DNA of 64,000 nt from JAWLDA01 sp041686855 (GTDB lineage Bacteria; Bacillota; Limnochordia; DTU080; RSA5): the NCBI GenBank assembly GCA_041686855.1, contig JAWLDA010000007.1, forward strand, positions 147,817 through 211,816. Direction: 5' to 3'. Below are positions 17,194 to 24,929 of the stretch, in pieces. A program made the translations under genes and the position numbers. The stretch's first letter is position 1, and the number at the start of each line of letters is the position of its first letter. The notes under the pieces were generated by a model, which saw nothing but the letters and a program-made list of their open reading frames with translations, ran no database searches and was not told where the DNA came from.

Positions 17194-17973
17194 ATGCAAA
17201 TGATCCAGCTTGACGGAGATGTCGCCGTTGTCACCGGCGGCGCTCAAGGGATCGGCAAGGCTATCTGCCACGCACTGGGATGCGCCGGCGCCCGAGTCGT
17301 GATTACAGACTGTGACGAAGAGGCTGGCCGTGAATGCCTAGCCGACCTAAAAGAGGACGAGATCGATGCGATATTCGTGCCGGCCGACGTTGCCAAGGCA
17401 GACGACGTGGCCCGACTCATGCATCGATCAGCGGAACACTTTGACGGCGTCCGCATCATCGTCAACAACGCAGGTATCGGCCACACTATCCCCATAGAAG
17501 ACCTGGAGATCGAGGATTTCGACCGCGTGATCGACGTCAACCTACGCAGTGCTGTGCTCACAGCGAAATACGCTCTCCCGTACATGAAGCAGACGGGTGG
17601 AACTATCGTAAACATCGCGTCGACACGCGCTTTTATGTCCGAACCCAACACTGAAAGTTACGCGGCCTCCAAAGGCGGCCTCATTGCGTTAACCCACGCT
17701 ATGGCAGTTAGCCTCGGCCAGTACAAGATTCGGGTTAATGCGCTAAGTCCGGGGTGGATTGAAACCTCCGAGTGGAAGAAGCGAGCCAACCGCAGACCCG
17801 CCCACCTTTCCGCAACGGACCATGAACAGCATCCGGCCGGACGGGTAGGTAAGCCCGAAGATATCGCTCGAGCCGTCCTCTTTCTCGTCGACCCAACTGC
17901 GGATTTCATCACGGGGACTAACATGACAATAGACGGCGGCATGACCGTGAAAATGATCTACGCAGATGAATGA
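17194..17973 (+). CDS. SDR-family NAD(P)-dependent oxidoreductase
   Basis: A 259-residue classical short-chain dehydrogenase. It has the cofactor motif T-G-G-A-Q-G-I-G near residues 13-20, the N-N-A-G motif near 90, catalytic S-(x)n-Y-A-A-S-K near 140-158, and the family ending I-D-G-G-M. Members act on sugars, polyols or keto acids; the substrate here is unknown. I chose the ATG at 17194, since TTGGAGGA lies four to ten bases upstream; the in-frame frame upstream consists of 15-bp repeats. It stands alone between the divergent MFS gene and a long gene-free repeat zone, and a hairpin follows at 18013. Confidence 0.9.
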   Translation: MQMIQLDGDVAVVTGGAQGIGKAICHALGCAGARVVITDCDEEAGRECLADLKEDEIDAIFVPADVAKADDVARLMHRSAEHFDGVRIIVNNAGIGHTIPIEDLEIEDFDRVIDVNLRSAVLTAKYALPYMKQTGGTIVNIASTRAFMSEPNTESYAASKGGLIALTHAMAVSLGQYKIRVNALSPGWIETSEWKKRANRRPAHLSATDHEQHPAGRVGKPEDIARAVLFLVDPTADFITGTNMTIDGGMTVKMIYADE

Positions 17974-18012
17974 TCACACTGCACCCTAGATCGGTCTTTT
18001 CTTATATCAGTG

Positions 18013-18034
18013 GGCACTAGAAACTATTAGTGCC
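18013..18034 (+). terminator. Hairpin after the SDR gene
   Basis: GGCACTA (18013-18019) pairs with TAGTGCC (18028-18034), 40 bp after the SDR stop. No strong T-run follows. A terminator role is inferred from position. Confidence 0.4.
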
Positions 18035-18044
18035 TTCACGTTAA

Positions 18045-18120
18045 GAGAGTGCCTTTGAGGAGAGCTCTCTTTGAGGAAAGCGCTCTTTGAGGAGAGTGCG
18101 CTTTGAGGAGAGTACGCTTG
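18045..18120. repeat. 15-16-bp tandem repeat, about five units
   Basis: Five units of the form GAGAG(T/C)GCGCTTTGAG, one of 15 bp and the rest 16 bp, starting at 18045, 18060, 18076, 18092 and 18108. The period is not a multiple of three, which argues against coding. Confidence 0.8.
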
Positions 18121-18189
18121 GATGGCAGTGAACGTTTACATCCACAAGAGTTGCGTGAAGTTCGCCTCGCCCGGACGAGCGGCGGCCCG

Positions 18190-18746
18190 CCGACACCCCG
18201 ACGCGGCGGTTGTTGCCCTCCTGATGAGGACTCTTTCCTCACTGGCGTGCAATCATTCCACGCCTGATAGGCAACAACCCCGTTTTGGGCACCGTTTTGG
18301 GGTCATCCGCACTGGTTTTCGCCGGTTTGCGTCTTGTCCGCACGCTCTCGAATCCGCGGACACAACGACGCAAAACCTAACGCCCAGCTACACGAGCTGC
18401 CAGCGATCGGCGCCCCTGCGCCATCCTCTGCCGACGCCCCGACGCGGCGCTTGTTGCCATCCTGGTGAGGACTCTTTCCTCACTGGCCTGCAATCATTCC
18501 ACACCTGATAGGCAACAACCCCTTTTGGGGCACCGTTTTGGGGTCATCCGCACTGGTTTTCGCCAGTTTGCGTCTTGTCCGCACGCTCTCGAATCCGCGG
18601 ACACAACGACGCAAAACCTAACGCCCAGCTACACGAGCTGCCAGTGATCGGCGCCCCTGCGCCAACCTCTGCCGACGCTCCGACGCGGTGGTTGTTGCCC
18701 TCCTGGTGAGGACTCTTTCCTCACTGGCGTGCAATCATTCCACACC
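18190..18746. repeat. 241-bp tandem array of strongly structured units (2.3 copies)
   Basis: Copy 1 spans 18190-18430, copy 2 18431-18671 and a partial copy 3 18672-18746; the copies differ at scattered positions only. Each full copy folds well. In copy 1, GGTTGTTGCC (18208-18217) pairs perfectly with GGCAACAACC (18270-18279), enclosing a T-G-A-G-G-A/T-C-C-T-C-A hairpin and a GGCGTG/CACGCC hairpin, which together look like a three-way junction. A second module pairs TTTGCGTC (18326-18333) with GACGCAAA (18367-18374) and GTCCGC (18336-18341) with GCGGAC (18356-18361). Smaller hairpins (CAGCT/AGCTG, GGCGC/GCGCC) follow. The period is not a multiple of three and no gene-like frame is conserved. 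It could be a structured RNA, a REP/BIME-like element or a non-autonomous mobile element. Confidence 0.85.
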
Positions 18747-19231
18747 GATGGGGAATAGGCTGTCCTGCACCAGTGCATGACGCCTTAAGGGTGATAGGTT
18801 CGCCGCCTTGCCCTTGCCGCGAGATGAGAGATTACATCTCGATCTAAAGAATACGGGTCCCTCCAAATGTAGGAACCCAAGAAGCGATCTTATAGTCCGA
18901 GAACCACACTCCCGAAATATCCACTCGATGGGCGAAGATCGGCAGTATTAACAGTGTCTCGGCAGTATTAACAGTGTCTCGGCAGCCCAGCAGTCTCAGC
19001 GTACCAAACAGCCTCAGAAACCTCCGGCGTCTAGACGGCTTCAGCAGCCCAGCAGTGCCTGCGGTGTCTGCGGTCTCTGCATTTCTTCGTTTCTGAATTT
19101 CTGCAGTCCTTGCAACCTTGGCAGTTTACAAGCGACCGCAGAATCGCACTCCCAAACTGCCCTGCAAAACTGCCCTACAGAACTTCCATCCCGAGTCGCT
19201 TACAGCCTGACTGGAACTGCACTCACCCGAC
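18747..19231. other. Gene-free remainder of the repeat zone
   Basis: No convincing gene. The stretch holds a GAGATG-rich hairpin around 18822-18842 (CGAGATGAGAGATTACATCTCG), a 20-bp unit repeated twice plus a partial third (18940-18985), CAG/CTG-rich runs around 19020-19080, and a 13-bp duplication (19154-19179). It ends at the stop of the Gfo/Idh/MocA gene at 19232. Confidence 0.6.
18940..18985. repeat. 20-bp tandem duplication
   Basis: Two exact copies of a 20-bp unit (18940-18959 and 18960-18979) beginning CGGCAGTATTAACAG, then the first six bases of a third. Exact identity suggests a recent slippage or duplication event. Confidence 0.85.
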
Positions 19232-20248
19232 CTACGCCTCCAAGCGGATCGGCGTGGATCCATTGGCTGCGGATTCTTCAGCCGCGAAGCAGGCTTGGTG
19301 GGTGTTGACGGCGTTGGCGAGGTTATCGTGAGATTCAACGTCGTTTAGGATACAGTCGACGAAGTGTGAGACCATCTCGGGGAACGGGTGATGGGAGACA
19401 GCGCCGCTGTCAGGCAAGATCGTCTCAAACTCTCCGAAGCCATTCTGCCCGGGTAGCACCTTTGAATAAAAGCGATTGTTGCGGATGGCGCCTTCGTCAC
19501 CGAACACCTCGACGTTAAACACATAAGGCATATAAAACTCGGTCGAGCCCGATATTTTCCCGGCTGCACCGCCCGCATACTTCACCGTTGCAATCGTGGT
19601 CGCCCGGTAATCGTCGGCAGATGCATCGTACGTCGGCGAGACGCCGCTCACTTGCACCACTTTGTCGTCGCCCAAGATGTAGCGGGCCGCATCCATCGCG
19701 TGGCATCCCCCGTGGACGATCGCTCCCACGTCGAGCTTCTTCCAGTTGGGCCGTTTGAAGCGTTTGGGCGAGGCGTTGGTCGGTCCGTGCCAATAGTCGG
19801 CATGAACCACCCGCGGACGACCCACCCATCCTTTCTCAACCGCTTCTTTAATTGATAGGATCATCGGATTCCAGCGCAAGACAAAGCTGATCACGCTCTT
19901 GACGCCGGACTCTTTCACCGCGGCGTCCATCGCCCGCAACTCGTCGTTGTCGGTCGCCACTGGCTTTTCGATCAGGACATGCTTACCCGCCTGAGCCGCC
20001 TTGATGGTCTCCTCCGCATGGCGGTCCGGCGGCGTACAGATGGCGACGATGTCGACATCCGGATGCTCGAGCATCTGATCGTAGTCGTCGTAGATATCAC
20101 AGGCGACGCCGAGCTCGTCGGCTTTGCGCTGAGCCCCTTCTTTTGTGCGGCTGCCGATAGCCACCACCCTCGTCGCCGGGTGTCCGGCAAACGCTTTGAT
20201 GTGCTCCGTCGCCACATTCCCTGCTCCTTGAATCGCTACTCCAAACAC
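19232..20248 (-). CDS. Gfo/Idh/MocA-family oxidoreductase
   Basis: A 338-residue NAD(P)-dependent oxidoreductase with intact family motifs: the loop Q-G-A-G-N-V-A near residues 7-13 and H-V-L-I-E-K-P near residue 94, with the catalytic lysine. The C-terminal domain has a G-G-C-H-A-M-D-A-A-R-Y block near 178-188, where the family carries a substrate-binding or catalytic His/Asp. The start is a GTG at 20248 with GGGAG upstream. It is the last gene of the co-directional 19232-40405 run and follows the SDR at 20343 by 94 bp. Substrate is likely a sugar or inositol, but cannot be fixed. Confidence 0.9.
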   Translation of the reverse strand: MFGVAIQGAGNVATEHIKAFAGHPATRVVAIGSRTKEGAQRKADELGVACDIYDDYDQMLEHPDVDIVAICTPPDRHAEETIKAAQAGKHVLIEKPVATDNDELRAMDAAVKESGVKSVISFVLRWNPMILSIKEAVEKGWVGRPRVVHADYWHGPTNASPKRFKRPNWKKLDVGAIVHGGCHAMDAARYILGDDKVVQVSGVSPTYDASADDYRATTIATVKYAGGAAGKISGSTEFYMPYVFNVEVFGDEGAIRNNRFYSKVLPGQNGFGEFETILPDSGAVSHHPFPEMVSHFVDCILNDVESHDNLANAVNTHQACFAAEESAANGSTPIRLEA

Positions 20249-20342
20249 TCAAAAGTCACTCCCGTCAAAATGTTGTGGCCCACACTCATCTCAGCACATG
20301 CTTTTGACGCAAAACCCACCCGTCCTCCGCACACCGCTCTCC

Positions 20343-21137
20343 TCAACCACTGATCTCCACCATCCGATCGCGAGCCTCCCGAAGAAACGGAAGCGTCTGT
20401 CCACCATCGACCGTCATCTCGATGCCGGTAACGAACGCCGCATACTCAGAGACTAAGAAGCAGACCACATGCGCGACGTCATCCGGCCTACCGAGGCGTC
20501 GCAGCGGTGTCAGCTGAGACATATCGTGATCGACTGAACGCGTCTGCGTTGGCCGTTTAAACGGTGTCTCTATCGATCCGGGCGCGACGCAGTTCACCCG
20601 GATTCCGTCAGGACCGTAATCGAGCGCAAGCTGGCGAGTAAGCTGGACGATTGCGGCTTTTGCAGTTGGGTACACAACGTAGTTGCGGACCGAGCGGCGA
20701 CCGACGACTGATCCCATGTTGACGATGTTGCCGCCTCCAAGGTTGCGCATGTGCGGAACGGCGTACTTGGCGCCCAGGAACTGCGCCCGGAGCAAGACTG
20801 CGAGGCTCCGATCCCAATCCTCGACTGCCAACTCCGTCGCGGACCCGGCCACCTCGAAGTGCGCGTTGTTTACCAGGACGTCGAGACGACCGTAGCGCTC
20901 CGCCGCTCCGTCGATCATCGTCTTGATTGCGGACTCGTCGCTCACATCGGTCGCCACGAACGTGGCCTCGCCCCCCGCAGTGACGATCTCTGCGGCCACC
21001 CGACGACCGGACTCCTCCTGGAGGTCGGCGATGATCACCCGTGCACCGAGGGCTGCGAGCCGCTTCGCTGTCGCCTCACCGATGCCTTGAGCTGCTCCTG
21101 TGACGATGGCCGTGCGCCCGCTCAGATCGATCTTCAC
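20343..21137 (-). CDS. SDR-family NAD(P)-dependent oxidoreductase
   Basis: A 264-residue short-chain dehydrogenase. The cofactor motif is T-G-A-A-Q-G-I-G, the usual N-N-A-G is N-N-A-H, the active site is S-(x)n-Y-P-T-A-K and the chain ends near T-V-D-G-G-Q. I chose the GTG at 21137: its GTGA overlaps the TGA stop of the preceding Gfo/Idh/MocA gene and a GGAGG lies just upstream, so translation is coupled. Paired with two Gfo/Idh/MocA genes, it probably takes part in stepwise oxidation or epimerisation of one sugar or polyol. Confidence 0.9.
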   Translation of the reverse strand: MKIDLSGRTAIVTGAAQGIGEATAKRLAALGARVIIADLQEESGRRVAAEIVTAGGEATFVATDVSDESAIKTMIDGAAERYGRLDVLVNNAHFEVAGSATELAVEDWDRSLAVLLRAQFLGAKYAVPHMRNLGGGNIVNMGSVVGRRSVRNYVVYPTAKAAIVQLTRQLALDYGPDGIRVNCVAPGSIETPFKRPTQTRSVDHDMSQLTPLRRLGRPDDVAHVVCFLVSEYAAFVTGIEMTVDGGQTLPFLREARDRMVEISG

Positions 21138-22315
21138 GCCGGTCGGCCGCCTCCCCAAACGGGCGTCGGTACCCAACGATCGTGACGCCAGCGGTCCCGC
21201 TCGTCAGGGTTGCGCAGATCAGGCACATCGATCGGTACATTACCGTCCACGATCGAACGGTTGGCCAGCAGTCCGGGCAGGCTCATGTCGAGCGATCGGT
21301 AAACGTCGAAGCGGTTCTCCCAACGGCCGGCTATCGCTTCCAAGAAGAGGTGAACCGTGTAGAAATCCGCCCCGCCATGTGAGCCGTGTTTCGCCGCAAC
21401 GCGCGCGACCTCATCAGTGAGAGGGGCGCCGCCGTGTACCTCGACAGAGATGGGCTCCGTCATCTCCTTCTCAGTCCATCCCCCGTCGCCAAAGAGCATG
21501 ATCCGCTCACGTTCGCGCCGGTCGTTTTCAAAGCTTCCCTGGGTCCCGTACATGCAGAGCCACAGACTCGCCGGCTCCCGTCTAATTCCACCGTGACTGA
21601 TCAAAATCCGGGCATTCGCCCCGTTGGAGAGTTGGCATAAAAAGACACCGGCGTCTCCACTCTGTCGACCAATGCGCCCCCCCTCGCGGTTGGGCGACTC
21701 CATTCCCACCACTCGTTCGACCCGGGTGTCCGTCGCATGCAGCAAGGGTCCGAGGGCGTGAGTGCAGTGATAGGTGCTGGGGCGCACGTTGCGCCAATGG
21801 TGGGCGTCGCCACGTGCGAGGCGCTCCCATCCCTTTTCGGTGTTGTGAATGTACTCCGCGTCGGCATGCTGCAACTCGCCCAGTTCACCATTTTGATAGG
21901 CGCGGCGAGCCTCCGTGCCGTATCGCATAAAGCAGCAGTTCTCGCCCATCATGTAAACAAGGCCGGTCTCTTCGACAGTCTCGACGAGTTCGACCGCGTC
22001 AGCCATCGATGGGGTCGCTGGAATCTCGCTGAGTACGTGCTTCCCCGCCCGCAGTGCCTCGATGGCGAAGCGGGCGTGCTCGTGCGCGTCGTTCGCCAAT
22101 ACGACGGCGTCGATCTCCGAATCCAACAGTGCCTGAAAGTCGTTGACGTGGAGAATCTCCGGATCCGGCATGCCGCCCGACTCTTTAAACGCAGCCAAGC
22201 GCTCAGGATCGCGACTGCACAAGACAGCCAACTCTGCGTTGGGGTGGTCTGCCAAGATTCTGATGAACGACGCACCACGACGGATGCCCACGACGCCTAC
22301 TCGAAGTCTCCCCAT
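21134..22315 (-). CDS. Gfo/Idh/MocA-family protein, divergent (no EKP lysine)
   Basis: A 393-residue member of the Gfo/Idh/MocA family that resembles the gene at 35407 along its whole length and, less closely, the gene at 7383. Its nucleotide loop is G-V-V-G-I-R-R-G and the E-K-P motif is S-E-I-P, so the usual catalytic lysine is absent. A conserved G-L-V-Y-M-M-G-E-N-C-C-F block follows near residue 116. I chose the ATG at 22315, one base after the stop of the preceding gene and with GAGG upstream; a longer frame to 22453 would run back into that gene. Its stop overlaps the start of the SDR. Confidence 0.85.
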   Translation of the reverse strand: MGRLRVGVVGIRRGASFIRILADHPNAELAVLCSRDPERLAAFKESGGMPDPEILHVNDFQALLDSEIDAVVLANDAHEHARFAIEALRAGKHVLSEIPATPSMADAVELVETVEETGLVYMMGENCCFMRYGTEARRAYQNGELGELQHADAEYIHNTEKGWERLARGDAHHWRNVRPSTYHCTHALGPLLHATDTRVERVVGMESPNREGGRIGRQSGDAGVFLCQLSNGANARILISHGGIRREPASLWLCMYGTQGSFENDRRERERIMLFGDGGWTEKEMTEPISVEVHGGAPLTDEVARVAAKHGSHGGADFYTVHLFLEAIAGRWENRFDVYRSLDMSLPGLLANRSIVDGNVPIDVPDLRNPDERDRWRHDRWVPTPVWGGGRPA

Positions 22316-22316
22316 G

Positions 22317-23321
22317 TTACCTCGCCACCTCGATACGGCGACCTGTCTTGTGAGATTCGTCCGCCGCCAGGGCCACAGCGATCGTATGCCGACCGGCGTA
22401 CCCGTCAGGGCCCGGCTTGGTGTTGGTGCGAATGCATTCAAAGAAGTGTTCAAACTCTCCTAAGCGTGGATTCGCCGGGGGTACCTCGATCGCCTCAATC
22501 TTAGAGTCGCCCCATGATTTGAGGAGAACGGGCTCTTGTCCCGAGCCCTTCTCGATCTTGGCCGACCCGGTGGTGCCTGCGACGCTCACTTCGTAGCTGG
22601 TAACCGGTGAGATCCGAGTGCAGACGAGCGTACCGACGGCGCCGGACTCAAACTCAAAGTTGAGGTTGGCCGCCTCTTCGACGTCGTTATCTGGGTCGTT
22701 ACCGAATCCAAGGGTCGCCTGCACGCACTTGATGGGCCCGGCGAACCAACAGAGTTGATCAAGCTCATGGCTGTAGAGCGAGTACAGGCCCCCATACTTG
22801 CTTCGCTGCCTCTGCCAACCACCTGCGCCTCCCGGCGGTCCCGTGGATAGACGCACCGCATGGGCGAACCGCAAGCTCCCCAATCGACCCTCGTCGATCA
22901 GCCGTTTCATCGTCGCAAACGAAGATTGAAACCGGCGAATGTATCCGATCATCAGGACGACACCAGCCTTCTCCGTCGCTTCGATCATCGCGTCGCAGTC
23001 AGCGAGGCTGAGCGCCATGGGCTTCTCGCAAAAGACGTGTAGCCCGGCATTTGCCGCATCGACCGTCAGCTCCCTGTGGGTGAAGTTAGGGGTCACGATG
23101 ACGACGGCATCCAAGCCTTCCTTGGAGAACATCTCTTTGTGGTCGGAGTACGCCCGCGGCTTGGCGTCAAGCTCCGCTGCCAGTCGATCTGCCGACTCTC
23201 TAAAGAAATCACACACACCGACCAGCTCAATTCCGGGCATTTGAGCAATCTCTTGCGCGTGACGACGCCCAAGACCCCCGCACCCGATGAGCCCAACTCG
23301 AAGTGATCCACTCTCTACCAT
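22317..23321 (-). CDS. Gfo/Idh/MocA-family oxidoreductase
   Basis: A 334-residue oxidoreductase with canonical motifs: G-L-I-G-C-G-G-L-G near the N-terminus and H-V-F-C-E-K-P-M-A near residue 95. The C-terminal domain has Y-S-H-E-L-D-Q-L near 180, which is usual in inositol/glucose-fructose-type members. The ATG at 23321 has AAGGAG upstream. It is translationally close to the next Gfo/Idh/MocA gene (1-bp gap), so a canonical and a divergent member are made together. It follows the solute-binding protein at 23554, from which a hairpin and 15-bp repeats separate it. Confidence 0.9.
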   Translation of the reverse strand: MVESGSLRVGLIGCGGLGRRHAQEIAQMPGIELVGVCDFFRESADRLAAELDAKPRAYSDHKEMFSKEGLDAVVIVTPNFTHRELTVDAANAGLHVFCEKPMALSLADCDAMIEATEKAGVVLMIGYIRRFQSSFATMKRLIDEGRLGSLRFAHAVRLSTGPPGGAGGWQRQRSKYGGLYSLYSHELDQLCWFAGPIKCVQATLGFGNDPDNDVEEAANLNFEFESGAVGTLVCTRISPVTSYEVSVAGTTGSAKIEKGSGQEPVLLKSWGDSKIEAIEVPPANPRLGEFEHFFECIRTNTKPGPDGYAGRHTIAVALAADESHKTGRRIEVAR

Positions 23322-23365
23322 CCGACTTCTCTCCTTGTTCACCGCTCGATGACAACGTCCCTCAG

Positions 23366-23409
23366 TTGCCACTGCACTGTTTGCCACTGCACTGTTTGCT
23401 ACTGCTCTG
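23366..23409. repeat. 15-bp tandem repeat, three units
   Basis: Three copies with period 15 (starting 23366, 23381 and 23396) of TTGCCACTGCACTGT, the third imperfect. It lies in the leader between the binding-protein hairpin and the Gfo/Idh/MocA start. Confidence 0.8.
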
Positions 23410-23507
23410 ATCAGCCCAACTGTTCAGCCCAACCTGCTCGCGGGTAGGTCCTCGCGTCGGGCAGCAGTCCCTGGCGAGTGAGACACCTCGGCAGGATCGG
23501 CCCGAGA

Positions 23508-23531
23508 GGGACGCACCGCTGGGTGCGTCCC
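23508..23531 (-). terminator. Perfect 10-bp hairpin after the solute-binding protein gene
   Basis: GGGACGCACC (23508-23517) pairs with GGTGCGTCCC (23522-23531) across a 4-base loop, 22 bp after the stop of the binding-protein gene. On the minus strand no T-tract follows, so a 3'-end stabiliser that keeps the binding protein more abundant than downstream enzymes is more likely than full termination. Confidence 0.55.
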
Positions 23532-23553
23532 CGTTTGATTTACAACGTCCGTG

Positions 23554-24834
23554 CTACTCCTGCTGCAGAACCTGGTTGGCCTGCTCTTCCGCCTGGCGCA
23601 ACGCCGCATTCGGCGCTGTGCTACCGTCCATGGCCGCCCTAAAGAACGGGTTGGTCGCTTGGACCACGTCGGGATTTCTGAGGAACGGATAGACGCCTCC
23701 GGACTGAGCAAAGGTTAGGACGTTTCTCAAGTACGGCGCTTCTGCCACTTGGTCACCCCAGTGTCCGCCCTGATAGTAGTCCAAGCGTGGGGGCATCCGC
23801 CCCAGGATCTCGACGAGTTTCTCATTCGCCTCGACACTGGTGACAAATTGAATGTAGCGCCAAGCCTCTTTGGACTGCTCGCTCCCTTTGATCATCACGA
23901 GCATGTTGGACCACGTCATCGTGGCCCGCTCATCCGCCGAGGGACCTGCCGGCAGGTTGGTCATATCCAAATTGATGCCGGGGTTGGCCTCTTTCACCTC
24001 GCGAGCATTCCAGTTGCCACCGAGCCACATGGACGCTGTCCCTTGCCGGAAGTTCCCGCCTGCGACACCCATGTGGGTGAAGAGGTCGACGTACTCAGTG
24101 AGCGCTTCAATTCCCTGATCGGACGCAAACGTGTACGCCGTCTCGTCGGCATTGTACATGTCGCCGTTGTTGGCATGAAGGAAGGGGGCCCAAGCGTTGA
24201 TCGACGCCCCGGCCGCCTGAATGCCGCCGCGCTCAATCGTGCCGTCGCCGCTTACTTTCGCCAGTTTGCGGGCGGCCTCTTTGAGGTCGTTCCAGGAATC
24301 AAAGGCGTATGGATCAACGCTTAATCCCGCTTCGGCGAAATGATCCGTGTTGTACAGGACGGCGTTGGACGCCATCACGACCGAGATGCCGTAAGCGACA
24401 TCGCCCTTGTGGTTGTAGCGCTGGGTTGCTGGAATGAAGCTCTCGATCTTTGTTCCCTCGGTGCGATCAATATACGGATTGAGCTCCTCAAGGATCCCCA
24501 AATCGTACAACTCTCGCCCCGTTACGATCGACGCCTGCGCCACGTCAGGCAGAACGCCTCCAGCTGCTCCGAGGATGAGTTTCTCCCGCACTTGGTAAAT
24601 TCCGGGGACGTGCTGAACATCCAACTCAAGGTCAGGATTTTGCTCTTCGAAGGTGGTGATCACCCACTCCCACCAGGGATCGTAGATCGCCGAGCCACCC
24701 CAGAAATCCCACACCTCCACGGTGGTCTTGGCGCTCGCAATCCCGGAGAAACCCATGAGCGCCACGCACACAAGAGCCACCAAGCCGAACTGCTTTGTCA
24801 TTGCCCTCAAGTGCCGAATACCCAACTTTACCAA
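23554..24834 (-). CDS. Extracellular solute-binding protein, family 1 (sugar type)
   Basis: A periplasmic binding protein of up to 426 residues. The Sec signal peptide ends about residue 35 (G-F-S-G-I-A-S-A), with no lipobox. The mature start T-T-V-E-V-W-D-F-W is typical of family 1 sugar-binding proteins. It is a clear paralogue of the protein at 36719 (shared L-I-x-G-A-x-G-G-V-L-P and E-L-Y-x-x-G-x-L-E-x-L-x-P-Y blocks). The start is uncertain: TTG at 24834, TTG at 24825 (best spacing from GGAGG) and ATG at 24801 are all in frame. No permease or ATPase gene is nearby; Gfo/Idh/MocA genes follow. Confidence 0.88.
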   Translation of the reverse strand: MVKLGIRHLRAMTKQFGLVALVCVALMGFSGIASAKTTVEVWDFWGGSAIYDPWWEWVITTFEEQNPDLELDVQHVPGIYQVREKLILGAAGGVLPDVAQASIVTGRELYDLGILEELNPYIDRTEGTKIESFIPATQRYNHKGDVAYGISVVMASNAVLYNTDHFAEAGLSVDPYAFDSWNDLKEAARKLAKVSGDGTIERGGIQAAGASINAWAPFLHANNGDMYNADETAYTFASDQGIEALTEYVDLFTHMGVAGGNFRQGTASMWLGGNWNAREVKEANPGINLDMTNLPAGPSADERATMTWSNMLVMIKGSEQSKEAWRYIQFVTSVEANEKLVEILGRMPPRLDYYQGGHWGDQVAEAPYLRNVLTFAQSGGVYPFLRNPDVVQATNPFFRAAMDGSTAPNAALRQAEEQANQVLQQE

Positions 24835-24929
24835 ACCTCCGATCTTTTCCTTGAATCCATAGGACTCTCTCAGATCTGAAATCTCGGGTCACACGTTCGC
24901 TCTTCCGACAAATGATATCGTGAAAGCAT

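Noticed and set aside
18374..18400. Integron attC-like core (ACCTAACGCCCAGC) in each 241-bp unit
   Set aside because: The matching GTTRRRY arm expected at the other end of an attC site is not present and no integrase or cassette genes are nearby.
18122..18647. Open frames on the plus strand within the 241-bp array
   Set aside because: The period (241) is not a multiple of three, the frames change between copies, and there is no ribosome-binding site or family resemblance.
17194..19231. Insertion sequence or transposon around the SDR and the repeats
   Set aside because: No transposase frame, no terminal inverted repeats and no target-site duplication were found.
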